Assembly: GCA_002366645.1 (NCBI GenBank)
Contig: DFBM01000022.1
Span: forward strand, 1-11,013
Direction of reading: 5' to 3'
Length of the DNA stretch: 11,013 bases
Origin: Rhodobacterales bacterium UBA3080
Lineage (GTDB): Bacteria; Pseudomonadota; Alphaproteobacteria; Rhodobacterales; Rhodobacteraceae
Of the stretch, positions 1 to 6,462 are shown one piece after another. The position numbers and the translations under genes are program-made. Each line of letters starts with the position of its first letter. Within the stretch, counting starts at the first letter, position 1. The notes under the pieces are model-generated. The model was not told the origin of the DNA, made no database searches, and was given only the letters and a program-made list of their open reading frames with translations.

Positions 1-141
1 GCCGTGCCCACCGCACAGAATGGCGATCAGGGTTTCGTCGACCACATGCGCCTGCCCGATAATCCGCCGCGAGATCATCTCGCGCGCTTCGGTCAGTTTT
101 GCACCGATTTGTTCAAATGCCTCAATATCCGCGTTTGGCAT
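1..141 (-). CDS. MoxR-family AAA+ ATPase, N-terminal fragment (cut by window start)
   Basis: Only the first 47 residues are visible (MPNADIEAFEQIGAKLTEAR...); the gene continues beyond base 1. The stretch EMISRRIIGQAHVVDETLIAILCGGHG matches the start of MoxR-type AAA+ ATPases: the helix before the nucleotide site with the conserved IIGQ, and the GGH that precedes the Walker A loop. Walker A itself would lie just outside the window. MoxR ATPases act as chaperone-like ATPases, often encoded with DUF58 and von Willebrand-domain proteins; those partners would be downstream, outside the window. The ATG at 139-141 is preceded on the minus strand by an AAAGGG ribosome binding site about 8 bases upstream. 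It is divergent from the DUF1285 gene, a pairing I recall as common in Alphaproteobacteria. The family call rests on a short N-terminus, so it is good but not certain. Confidence 0.8.
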   Translation of the reverse strand, partial: MPNADIEAFEQIGAKLTEAREMISRRIIGQAHVVDETLIAILCGGHG

Positions 142-243
142 AATTCGACCCTTTTTCGTAAATGGTTGTAGCCGCCGTCTTGATTGCGTCGGCCTATATG
201 CACAACTATCCTAATACAGCATTTGACAAGAAGGCAGTGGGCA

Positions 244-828
244 ATGTCCGATTCCAGTCAGAAAATTGTTACTCCGAGCGCCGAGAGCCTTGCTTCCGCC
301 GCGACCAAGGTTGCGAAATCCAAAGGTCCGGCACCCGTGCACCTGTGGAACCCGCCATTTTGCGGTGATCTGGACATGCGGATCGCCCGCGATGGAACCT
401 GGTTTTATCTTGGCACGCCGATCGGGCGCAAACCGCTGGTTAAGTTGTTTTCATCGATTATCCGCAAGGACGGCGACGACTATTTCCTTGTCACACCGGT
501 CGAGAAAGTCGGAATCACGGTTGAAGACGCCCCCTTTCTGGCGGTGGATTTCGACGCGCGCGACCAGTGCGTGACGTTCACCACGAACGTCGGGGAAGAA
601 ATTGTGGCGGGGCCGGAAAACCCTATCCGTGTAACCCTAGACCCAGAAACCGGTGAACCGTCGCCCTACGTGCTGGTGCGCACAAATCTGGAAGCATTGA
701 TTGACCGCAAAAGTTTCTACCGGCTTGTCGATCAGGGAGAGCCGTTCACCGTTGATGGCGTCGAATGGTTTGGAGTCTGGTCATCAGGGCAGTTCTTTCC
801 GTTCATCAAGATATCCGCGCTGCTTTAA
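244..828 (+). CDS. DUF1285 domain-containing protein
   Basis: A 194-residue soluble protein of the DUF1285 family, which is widespread in Alphaproteobacteria and has no established function. After a poorly conserved Ala/Ser/Lys-rich N-terminus (residues 1-30), the family core begins at about 31 with PVHLWNPPFCGDLDMRIARD. It continues through WFYLGTPIGRKPLVKLFSSI (53-72), DDYFLVTPVEKVGI (78-91) and an LVRTNLEALIDR segment, and ends with WFGVWSSGQFFPF near the C-terminus. No signal peptide or membrane segment is visible. I chose the ATG at 244, which has purine-rich sequence (AAGAAGG) upstream. An in-frame TTG at 184 would add 20 residues that do not look family-like. Its stop codon overlaps that of the convergent rppH. 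In Rhodobacterales I expect a CoA pyrophosphatase-type Nudix gene and cca to follow in the same direction; here the next gene is a different Nudix enzyme on the opposite strand. Confidence 0.9.
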   Translation: MSDSSQKIVTPSAESLASAATKVAKSKGPAPVHLWNPPFCGDLDMRIARDGTWFYLGTPIGRKPLVKLFSSIIRKDGDDYFLVTPVEKVGITVEDAPFLAVDFDARDQCVTFTTNVGEEIVAGPENPIRVTLDPETGEPSPYVLVRTNLEALIDRKSFYRLVDQGEPFTVDGVEWFGVWSSGQFFPFIKISALL

Positions 829-1313
829 TCAGCGAGAAACTCGCGAAATTCCGACAACACCTGTTCGTATATAGGGCGTTTGAACGGCACGATATTATCC
901 AGCAACTCGTGCGGGGCCATCCAGCGCCAAACTGAAAATTCGGGTTCTTCGGTATCGATGTTAATCAGCGCGTCGTCGCCTGTGAATTGTAGCAGGAACC
1001 AGCGCTGCTTCTGGCCGCGATACCCGCCCTTCCAGAGTTTGGAAATCAGGTCGGCAGGGAAATCATACGATAACCAGTCCGTGGATTCGGCCAGAAGCTT
1101 CACCATATGTGGATCGATTCCGGTTTCCTCGCGCAGCTCACGAAAGGCCGCGTCGCGCGGGTCTTCGCCTGCATCAATGCCACCCTGCGGCATTTGCCAA
1201 GCCGTACCCGGATAGTCGATCCGCTGGCCGGTAAACACATGCCCGAACGGGTTAACGACCATCAACCCGACGTTCGGGCGGTATGGCAGGGCTTGAATTT
1301 CGTCTTCGGTCAT
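825..1313 (-). CDS. rppH: RNA pyrophosphohydrolase RppH (Nudix hydrolase)
   Basis: A 162-residue Nudix enzyme that removes pyrophosphate from the 5' end of transcripts, opening them to 5'-end-dependent decay; it acts in the cytoplasm. The N-terminus MTEDEIQALPYRPNVGLMVVN and the QMPQGGIDAGE stretch are RppH signatures. The Nudix box is complete: G44, E50, R58-E59, E62-E63, G65, with catalytic glutamates in REETG. WKGGYRGQKQRWFLLQF (94-110) and EFSVWRWM (125-132) are also typical of RppH rather than of other Nudix families. I chose the ATG at 1311-1313 because the family starts just before the YRPNVG segment and a GGA lies 6 bases upstream. An in-frame GTG at 1349 would add 12 residues, but its coding would run through a strong hairpin and it has no clear ribosome binding site. 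It lies 49 bases downstream of ctpA and its stop overlaps the DUF1285 stop. Confidence 0.93.
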   Translation of the reverse strand: MTEDEIQALPYRPNVGLMVVNPFGHVFTGQRIDYPGTAWQMPQGGIDAGEDPRDAAFRELREETGIDPHMVKLLAESTDWLSYDFPADLISKLWKGGYRGQKQRWFLLQFTGDDALINIDTEEPEFSVWRWMAPHELLDNIVPFKRPIYEQVLSEFREFLAD

Positions 1314-1332
1314 AGGAATTCCAGAGTGCAAC

Positions 1333-1356
1333 CGCGCAGGCGTTTCCACCTGCGCG
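1333..1356 (-). other. 8-bp GC-rich hairpin between ctpA and rppH
   Basis: CGCGCAGG (1333-1340) and CCTGCGCG (1349-1356) are perfect inverted repeats around an 8-base loop, just after the ctpA stop. There is no T-tract on either side, so it is not a classical intrinsic terminator. It could be an RNA stability or processing element that separates ctpA from rppH expression, or a weak or Rho-assisted terminator. It covers the alternative GTG start of rppH. Confidence 0.6.
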
Positions 1357-1362
1357 AATTGG

Positions 1363-2691
1363 TTAGTTGCCCAGTACGTTCAGGCCGCGCAGAATGTCCA
1401 ACCCGTAGGCAAGTTGGTAATCATCGTCACGACGCGCCGCGACTTCTTCTTGCTCGGCACGTTCTTCTTCCAACTGCTCGCGCTCTTCATCAGTCAGCGA
1501 GTCGTTATTCAAAGAACCGCGCAAGTCGGCTTCGGAACGACGGGTGCGGGCTTGGCCCTCTTCATCTTCCGGATCCTCAACGCTTGGGCGCTGTTCAACC
1601 AGAATGTCCGGTGTGACGCCCAACGCCTGAATCGAACGACCCGACGGTGTGTAATAGCGCGCCGTGGTTAAGCGCATCGCGCCACCGTCCTGAATAGGCA
1701 TAATGGTTTGAACGGAACCTTTACCGAAGGATTTTGTACCTACGACAATCGCACGATGATGGTCCTGCAACGCGCCCGCCACAATCTCGGAAGCCGAGGC
1801 AGAACCGCCATTAATCAGCACAACGATTGGCTTACCTTCAGCCAGATCACCCGGCTGGGCGTTAAAGCGATCACTATCCGCTTCATCGCGACCACGGGTC
1901 GAAACGATTTCACCGGCTTCAAGGAACGCATCGGAAACCGAGATCGCCTGGCTAAGCAAACCGCCCGGGTTGTTGCGCAGATCGATGACAAAGCCGTCGA
2001 TATTGTCAACGCCGCCGTTTGCTTCAACTTCTTCGGCAATGCCCTCGACGAGGTTCGAATAAGTCTTTTCCGTAAACGAGGTAATTCGTACGACAACCGC
2101 ACGCCCCTCGGTACGGACCTTCACAGCCGTCAGCTTGATAATGTCGCGCACGATGGTCACGTCAAATGGTTCGTCCATGCCTTCACGGAAGATCGTCAGA
2201 ACAATCTCTTCGCCGACTTCGCCGCGCATAAGGTCAACCGCTTCGTCAAGGGTCAGACCCAGTACGCTTTCGCCGTCGATATGAGTGACAAAATCGCCCG
2301 ATTCGAGTCCGGCGCGATCAGCAGGTGTATCATCCATTGGCGACACGATTTTTACAAAGCCGTCCTCTTGCGTAACTTCGATGCCCAAACCACCGAATTC
2401 ACCGCGGGTTTCGGTCTGCATATCGCCGTAATCTTCGGGTGGCAAATAGCTCGAATGGGGATCAAGCGAGGTCAACATACCGTTGATCGCAGCCTCGATA
2501 AGCTGCACGTCGTCCACTTCTTCAACATAGGTGGAACGGATACGTTCAAAAATATCCCCGAACAGGTCTAGCTGCTCGTATGTGGTTTTCACACGATCAT
2601 TTTCCTGCGCCACAATCGGTCCGGAAACTTGCACAGCCATTCCAAGCCCGACAACCGCGCCGAATATGGTGCCTAAGAGGATTTTCTTCAT
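1363..2691 (-). CDS. ctpA: C-terminal processing peptidase CtpA (S41 family), exported
   Basis: A 442-residue serine protease of family S41A, expected to act in the periplasm on cell-envelope proteins such as murein hydrolases. A signal peptide or membrane anchor is visible at residues 1-29 (KK, then a hydrophobic run, ending near VAQ-END). The PDZ domain spans about 97-180 (GEFGGLGIEVTQEDGFVKIV...). The protease domain carries the Ser-Lys dyad: S299 in GGSASASEI and K324 in GTKSFGKGSVQ, 25 residues apart as in Escherichia coli Prc, with D310 in GALQD in the place of its Asp441. The C-terminus (about 370-425) is a charged, Glu/Arg-rich, probably helical tail, ending in YGLDILRGLNVLGN. The ATG at 2691 has AGGAAA upstream. 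It is downstream of gpmI with a 141-base gap containing a palindrome. An envC-type gene, usually found between gpmI and ctpA in related bacteria, is absent. Confidence 0.95.
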   Translation of the reverse strand: MKKILLGTIFGAVVGLGMAVQVSGPIVAQENDRVKTTYEQLDLFGDIFERIRSTYVEEVDDVQLIEAAINGMLTSLDPHSSYLPPEDYGDMQTETRGEFGGLGIEVTQEDGFVKIVSPMDDTPADRAGLESGDFVTHIDGESVLGLTLDEAVDLMRGEVGEEIVLTIFREGMDEPFDVTIVRDIIKLTAVKVRTEGRAVVVRITSFTEKTYSNLVEGIAEEVEANGGVDNIDGFVIDLRNNPGGLLSQAISVSDAFLEAGEIVSTRGRDEADSDRFNAQPGDLAEGKPIVVLINGGSASASEIVAGALQDHHRAIVVGTKSFGKGSVQTIMPIQDGGAMRLTTARYYTPSGRSIQALGVTPDILVEQRPSVEDPEDEEGQARTRRSEADLRGSLNNDSLTDEEREQLEEERAEQEEVAARRDDDYQLAYGLDILRGLNVLGN

Positions 2692-2725
2692 CTAACGTTT
2701 CCTATGTTTTCGCTCGCCCAAAATG

Positions 2726-2772
2726 AGAATCTGGACGGTGTTGGTTCTATATAGAACCTTTCCAAAGATTCT
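2726..2772. promoter_or_regulatory. Nested palindromes upstream of ctpA (possible operator/promoter)
   Basis: GGTTCTATATAGAACC at 2743-2758 is a perfect 16-bp palindrome. It is framed by a second inverted repeat, AGAATCT (2726-2732) and AGATTCT (2766-2772). The TATATA core could serve as a -10 element for ctpA, whose start lies about 50 bases further on, but no good -35 is placed 17 bases upstream. There is no T-tract, so a terminator for gpmI is unlikely. The site looks like a binding site for a dimeric regulator overlapping the ctpA promoter; the regulator is unknown. Confidence 0.5.
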
Positions 2773-2832
2773 ACACCACCCCCAATGTCGCGATTGTTCA
2801 CGTTTTCTTCAACCCGTTGCGCGATGTTTCGC

Positions 2833-4356
2833 CTAAACGATCAAGGATTTGCCGGTCATTTCTGCCGGTATCGGCATTTCCATCAACTCCAGCAGACTCG
2901 GCGCAAGGTCGCCAAGCCGCCCGCCCTGCCGTAATTTGGCACCTTTTGGTCCTCCAATCAGAACCACCGGAACCGGATTGAGCGTGTGGGCCGTATGCGG
3001 CCCGCCAGTCACCGGATCAACCATAGTTTCGCAGTTGCCGTGGTCCGCCGTCAGGATCATCGCACCGCCAACTTCCTTCAGCGCCGCCAGCGCCGTGCCG
3101 ACACCTTCGTCGACCGCTTCGCACGCCAGCATCGCCGCCTTCAGATCACCGGTATGCCCGACCATATCGGGGTTGGCGAAGTTTACGATAATCAGATCGT
3201 ATGCCTGCCCTTTGATTGCATGGACCAAATGATCGGTCACCTCGGCCGCCGACATCTCTGGTTGCATGTCATAGGTTTTCACCTTCGGGCTCGGCGCGAC
3301 ATAGCGATCTTCACCGGTTTCCGGAGTCTCCTCACCACCGTTCATGAAAAAAGTCACATGCGGATATTTCTCGGTTTCGGCCAGCCGGTACTGCGTTTTA
3401 CCATGCGATGAGACCCAATGCCCAAGCGTATTCACGATCTCTTCGGACGGAAACATCACGTCCATATAGGCGTTGTGCTTGTCAGAATATTCGACCATGC
3501 CACAGATCGCCGCAAACTTCGGACGGGCAGAAACATCAAAGGCGTCAAACGCCATATCGCCGAGCGCGGCGAGAATTTCACGTGCTCGATCGGCGCGGAA
3601 ATTCATGAACAGCAGGCCGTCGTTATCATTCATGCCTTCGTAACCAGCGATAGAAGTCGGCGAAACGAACTCGTCAGTTTCACCGGCTGTATATGCTGCC
3701 TCAATCGCATCCGTCGCCGTATCCGCCGCTAGCCCTTTGCCTCTGGTCATAAGGTCAAATGCCTGTTGCACCCGATCCCAGCGGTTATCGCGGTCCATCG
3801 CAAAAAAGCGCCCGCAAACGGTGCCGATGGACGCGCCTTCGGGCAGCGCCTGTTCCAGTTCCGCAATCTGCGCTTCTGCGCTTTGCGGTGCCACATCGCG
3901 ACCGTCAAGATACGCATGCACGACGACAGGAACGCCAGCTTCGGCCAGAACCTTCGCCGCTTCGACAAAGTGATTTTGGTGCGCATGCACACCGCCCGGC
4001 GAGGCCAGTCCCGCTATATGCGCAGTGCCGCCCGACCGCTTCATCGCCGCCGCGAACCGAAGCAGCGCTGCGTTCTTATGAAACGATCCATCTTCAATCG
4101 CGTTGTTGACCTTTGGTAGATCCATCCAGACAATCCGTCCGGCACCGATGTTCGTATGCCCAACCTCGGAATTGCCCATCTGCCCTTCCGGCAAGCCAAC
4201 ATCCGGCCCGTGCGCCGCGAGCGTCGCGTTCGGGCATTCCGCCATGATCCGGTCAAAGTTGGGCGTATCGGCCAGCGCCACGGCATTCGCCTCACGCTCC
4301 GCACGCAGGCCCCAACCGTCGAGAATACATAAAACTACGGGTTTTGGTGCGGGCAT
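2833..4356 (-). CDS. gpmI: 2,3-bisphosphoglycerate-independent phosphoglycerate mutase
   Basis: A 507-residue cytoplasmic enzyme interconverting 3- and 2-phosphoglycerate in glycolysis and gluconeogenesis using two Mn ions and a phosphoserine intermediate. It has the full length expected for GpmI. Visible landmarks in order: metal ligand D13 in ILDGWG; catalytic Ser63 in GQMGNSEVGHTNIGAGR; H124 in GGVHAH; DGRD at 151-154; GRFFAMDRDNRWDR (182-195); FRADRARE (253-260); K330 before YPHVTFFMNGG; D397 and H401 in NPDMVGHTGD; D438 and H439 in TADHGN; and H457 in HTAHTLNP. No key residue is missing. The ATG at 4356 has CGGAGA upstream. It follows rlmH by 60 bases and precedes ctpA. A TTGCGC / TATTTA pair in the rlmH-gpmI gap might give it its own weak promoter, but co-transcription with rsfS-rlmH is the simpler reading. 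Confidence 0.98.
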   Translation of the reverse strand: MPAPKPVVLCILDGWGLRAEREANAVALADTPNFDRIMAECPNATLAAHGPDVGLPEGQMGNSEVGHTNIGAGRIVWMDLPKVNNAIEDGSFHKNAALLRFAAAMKRSGGTAHIAGLASPGGVHAHQNHFVEAAKVLAEAGVPVVVHAYLDGRDVAPQSAEAQIAELEQALPEGASIGTVCGRFFAMDRDNRWDRVQQAFDLMTRGKGLAADTATDAIEAAYTAGETDEFVSPTSIAGYEGMNDNDGLLFMNFRADRAREILAALGDMAFDAFDVSARPKFAAICGMVEYSDKHNAYMDVMFPSEEIVNTLGHWVSSHGKTQYRLAETEKYPHVTFFMNGGEETPETGEDRYVAPSPKVKTYDMQPEMSAAEVTDHLVHAIKGQAYDLIIVNFANPDMVGHTGDLKAAMLACEAVDEGVGTALAALKEVGGAMILTADHGNCETMVDPVTGGPHTAHTLNPVPVVLIGGPKGAKLRQGGRLGDLAPSLLELMEMPIPAEMTGKSLIV

Positions 4357-4416
4357 GGCTGATCTCCGTTTTGGGATGCCTGATAAATAAGATCACTCCC
4401 GCCAAAGCGCAAGCAA

Positions 4417-4887
4417 TCAAGCGCGGTGGTAAGGGCCACCGGACAGGATATTCGCGGCGCGGTAAAGCTGTTCCGCCAGCATCACGCGCACCAGCATATG
4501 GGGCCAGACCATTTTTCCGAACGACAGTGAAAAATCCGCCTCGGCGCGCAGGTCCGGCGAAATGCCATCCGCGCCACCGATCATAAAGGCCAGATCACGT
4601 TGGCTATTGTCGCGCCAACCGGCCAGCTTGTTTGCGAATTCGGGTGAGGTCATCACGCGGCCCCGCTCGTCCAGCGTCACAAGCAATGCGCCTTCGGGGA
4701 TGGACTTACGCAGAAGCGCAGCTTCTGCCACCGAGCCGCCCCCCTTTTTGTCCTCAACCTCGATCACCGAGGCCGGCCCCAGCCCAAGCGCCCGCCCCGT
4801 ACGGTCGAACCGCGTCAGGTAATCGTCGATAAGGTCGCGCTCCGGTCCGCCACGCAGACGGCCGACAACGCAGAGGCTGACACGCAT
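4417..4887 (-). CDS. rlmH: 23S rRNA (pseudouridine1915-N3)-methyltransferase RlmH
   Basis: A 156-residue SPOUT-class methyltransferase that uses S-adenosylmethionine to methylate pseudouridine 1915 in helix 69 of 23S rRNA on assembled 70S ribosomes. Visible features: the N-terminal strand MRVSLCVVGRLR; LDERGRVMTSPEFA (72-85); the SAM-site loop FMIGGADGIS (101-110); the knot helix PHMLVRVMLAEQLYRA (129-144); and the C-terminal PYHRA (152-156) required for rRNA binding. The family more often has a His before PYHR (HPYHR); here it is Gly. I chose the ATG at 4885-4887, preceded by GAGGAC, because it gives the usual family length. An upstream in-frame start at 4923 would overlap rsfS. The start lies one base after the rsfS stop, indicating translational coupling. 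Confidence 0.96.
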   Translation of the reverse strand: MRVSLCVVGRLRGGPERDLIDDYLTRFDRTGRALGLGPASVIEVEDKKGGGSVAEAALLRKSIPEGALLVTLDERGRVMTSPEFANKLAGWRDNSQRDLAFMIGGADGISPDLRAEADFSLSFGKMVWPHMLVRVMLAEQLYRAANILSGGPYHRA

Positions 4888-4888
4888 G

Positions 4889-5284
4889 TTAGTCCTCGTC
4901 GGCTTCTTCGCCACCGCTAGCAAGCCACATCTTTTCCAGCTGATAGAATTCGCGGACTTCCGGGCGGAAGATATGCACTACCGCGTCGCCGCAATCCAGC
5001 AACACCCAGTCACCCGACTGCTTGCCCTCGGTGCGACAGATAATGCCGGTTTCATCCTTGATCAGCCTATAAAGCGTATCCGACAGCGCCGAAACCTGGC
5101 GCGAGGACCGGCCGGAAGCGATAACCATATTATCCGCCATTTCGGATTTCCCCGACAGTGGAATGGTTACAACGTCTTCTGCTTTATTTTCATCAAGACA
5201 TTTCAAAATCCGAGCCAACATCGCGTTGCTCTCGGTTGCGTCGCCGCTTTTGCCAACGGTGGTGTTTGCGGAACTTGCGGTCAT
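4889..5284 (-). CDS. rsfS: Ribosome silencing factor RsfS
   Basis: A 131-residue protein of the RsfS/Iojap family, which binds ribosomal protein uL14 and blocks joining of the 30S and 50S subunits when nutrients are short. The conserved core runs from LARILKCLDENKAEDVVTIPLSGKSEMADNMVIASGRSSRQV to GDWVLLDCGDAVVHIFRPEVREFYQLEKMW; a short acidic tail (GGEEADED) ends the protein. Its pairing with rlmH is common across bacteria. Start: the first in-frame ATG is 5282-5284, but it has no Shine-Dalgarno. A perfect AGGAGG lies at 5320-5325, and exactly 8 bases after it is an in-frame CTG (5309-5311) that would add nine residues (reading SDNVDAAE after the initiator). No ATG, GTG or TTG is in frame between them. 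I give the ATG coordinates, but the CTG start is a serious alternative. Confidence 0.92.
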   Translation of the reverse strand: MTASSANTTVGKSGDATESNAMLARILKCLDENKAEDVVTIPLSGKSEMADNMVIASGRSSRQVSALSDTLYRLIKDETGIICRTEGKQSGDWVLLDCGDAVVHIFRPEVREFYQLEKMWLASGGEEADED

Positions 5285-5319
5285 CTCGGCCGCATCAACG
5301 TTATCGGACAGGACAAAGT

Positions 5320-5325
5320 CCTCCT
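5320..5325 (-). promoter_or_regulatory. rsfS: Perfect Shine-Dalgarno AGGAGG upstream of rsfS, unusually placed
   Basis: Read on the minus strand, AGGAGG sits 35 bases before the rsfS ATG, too far for it. It is 8 bases before an in-frame CTG, and 3 bases before an out-of-frame TTG (5314-5316). That TTG opens an 11-codon frame ending in TGA overlapping the rsfS ATG (ATGA). The site therefore decides between a CTG start and a coupled leader peptide. Confidence 0.65.
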
Positions 5326-5362
5326 AATTCTTATGCGCCGCTCACTGGCGCCCAACAGATAT

Positions 5363-5391
5363 AGTGTATCACAGCGCATTTGTTGCCTCAA
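5363..5391 (-). promoter_or_regulatory. Candidate sigma-70-type promoter for rsfS-rlmH-gpmI
   Basis: On the minus strand, TTGAGG (5386-5391) and TACACT (5363-5368) match 4 of 6 bases each of the -35 and -10 consensus and are separated by exactly 17 bases. Transcription would start near 5356, about 30 bases before the AGGAGG of rsfS. There is no visible terminator between the nucleoside hydrolase gene and this site, so read-through from upstream is also possible. Confidence 0.45.
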
Positions 5392-5408
5392 GTGTGCGGA
5401 GTCAAGAG

Positions 5409-6344
5409 CTATAGAGTGCCAATCCGCTCAAGAAGTAGATTATAAAAACCGTCGGCGTCCAGATCGCGGACAAAGAACGCGTTTTTCGGCCGGTCCGTCA
5501 CACCCCACCAATCGGCAACCGTCATTCCCATGGTCAATTCCGAAGCCGCCTCGATCTCGACGTTGATATGGCGGCCCTCGTATAGTTCCGGCTTCAACAG
5601 CCACGCGATGACGTTCGGGTCATGCAGTGGACCGCCGTCAGTGCCGTATTTCGCCTCGTCAAAGCGTTCATAAAAGTCGAGCAGTTCGGCTGTTGCTGTT
5701 CCGACCCTCGTCCCGAGATCACGGAACCTTTGCACCCGCGCCCGCGTGGTTAGCGCCTTATGTGTAACGTCGAGCGGGAACATCGTTATCGGAACCCCTG
5801 CCCCGAACACCGTTTTTGCGGCATGCGGATCGACGTAAATGTTGAATTCGGCCGCAGGTGTCGTATTCCCGCCTTCAAAACAACCACCTCCCATCAGCAC
5901 GATTTCGGCGATACGAGGAATGATTTGCGGCTCGCGTATCATGGCCAGCGCGATGTTGGTAAGCGGCCCCAGAACACATAGGGTAACGGTTTTCTCGGGC
6001 TCTGCCATCAGCGTCTCGACAACGAAATCCACCGCGTATTGCTCTTGCAACGGCATGCTTGGCTCCGGCAGGCCCGGCCCGTCCAGTCCGGTTTTCCCGT
6101 GCACGTACTCCGCCGTTACCAGCTCCCGCACCAGCGGACGAATGGCACCGGCGAACACAGGAACATCAGGCCGACCGGCCAACTCGCAGGTTTTGCGTAC
6201 ATTCACATGCGTCAGGGCCAGCGGTACATTCCCTGCAACTGCGGTAATCCCGAGAACCTCCAGCTCCGGCGAGCCGAGCGCCAACAGGATCGCCACTGCA
6301 TCATCCTGTCCGGGATCTGTATCAATTATGATTTTTCTGGACAT
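5409..6344 (-). CDS. Nucleoside hydrolase (inosine-uridine-preferring type)
   Basis: A 311-residue enzyme of the calcium-dependent nucleoside hydrolase family, which splits the N-glycosidic bond of ribonucleosides to give ribose and a free base for salvage. The family signature is at the N-terminus: IIIDTDPGQDDAVAILLAL, with Ca-site aspartates D8, D10, D14 and D15. Further landmarks are GNVPL (39-42 region), CVLGPLTNIALA (123-134), MGGG (151-154), AEFNIYVDPHAA (165-176), and H241-D242 in GPLHDPNVIAW, the conserved active-site His-Asp. The length is normal. No signal peptide is visible, so it is cytoplasmic. The pyrimidine versus purine preference cannot be read from the sequence, so I give no rih symbol. 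The ATG at 6344 has TAGGAAAC directly upstream. No nucleoside transporter is next to it. A TTGACC at 6387-6392 could be a -35 element, but no convincing -10 follows. Confidence 0.93.
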   Translation of the reverse strand: MSRKIIIDTDPGQDDAVAILLALGSPELEVLGITAVAGNVPLALTHVNVRKTCELAGRPDVPVFAGAIRPLVRELVTAEYVHGKTGLDGPGLPEPSMPLQEQYAVDFVVETLMAEPEKTVTLCVLGPLTNIALAMIREPQIIPRIAEIVLMGGGCFEGGNTTPAAEFNIYVDPHAAKTVFGAGVPITMFPLDVTHKALTTRARVQRFRDLGTRVGTATAELLDFYERFDEAKYGTDGGPLHDPNVIAWLLKPELYEGRHINVEIEAASELTMGMTVADWWGVTDRPKNAFFVRDLDADGFYNLLLERIGTL

Positions 6345-6413
6345 GTTTCCTACCGTCTGTTCATGGAGTACAATATCGCCAGCCTAGGTCAACACACCAT
6401 CGCTTGCCATACG

Positions 6414-6439
6414 AAAACGGCGCCCCCGAAGGCGCGCCG
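6414..6439 (-). terminator. Intrinsic terminator of ilvE
   Basis: Just after the ilvE stop, the minus strand reads CGGCGC-GCC-TTCG-GGG-GCGCCG followed by TTTTCG. The stem has six perfect GC-rich outer pairs (6418-6423 with 6434-6439), one G-G mismatch, two inner pairs and a stable TTCG tetraloop. The short T-run is at 6414-6417. It separates ilvE from the nucleoside hydrolase gene. Confidence 0.75.
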
Positions 6440-6462
6440 CTCAATATAATATCTTAGCCGAT

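Noticed and set aside
184..243. TTG start at 184 extending the DUF1285 protein by 20 residues
   Set aside because: The extension is not family-like and occupies the divergent promoter region; the ATG at 244 has purine-rich sequence before it.
1708..2571. A 287-codon open frame on the plus strand opposite ctpA
   Set aside because: It is antisense to a complete S41 protease with all catalytic residues; its translation has no recognisable domain and looks like a shadow of a GC-rich gene.
4886..5566. A 226-codon plus-strand frame across rsfS and its upstream region
   Set aside because: It overlaps rsfS, its promoter region and the end of the nucleoside hydrolase gene in antisense, with no domain.
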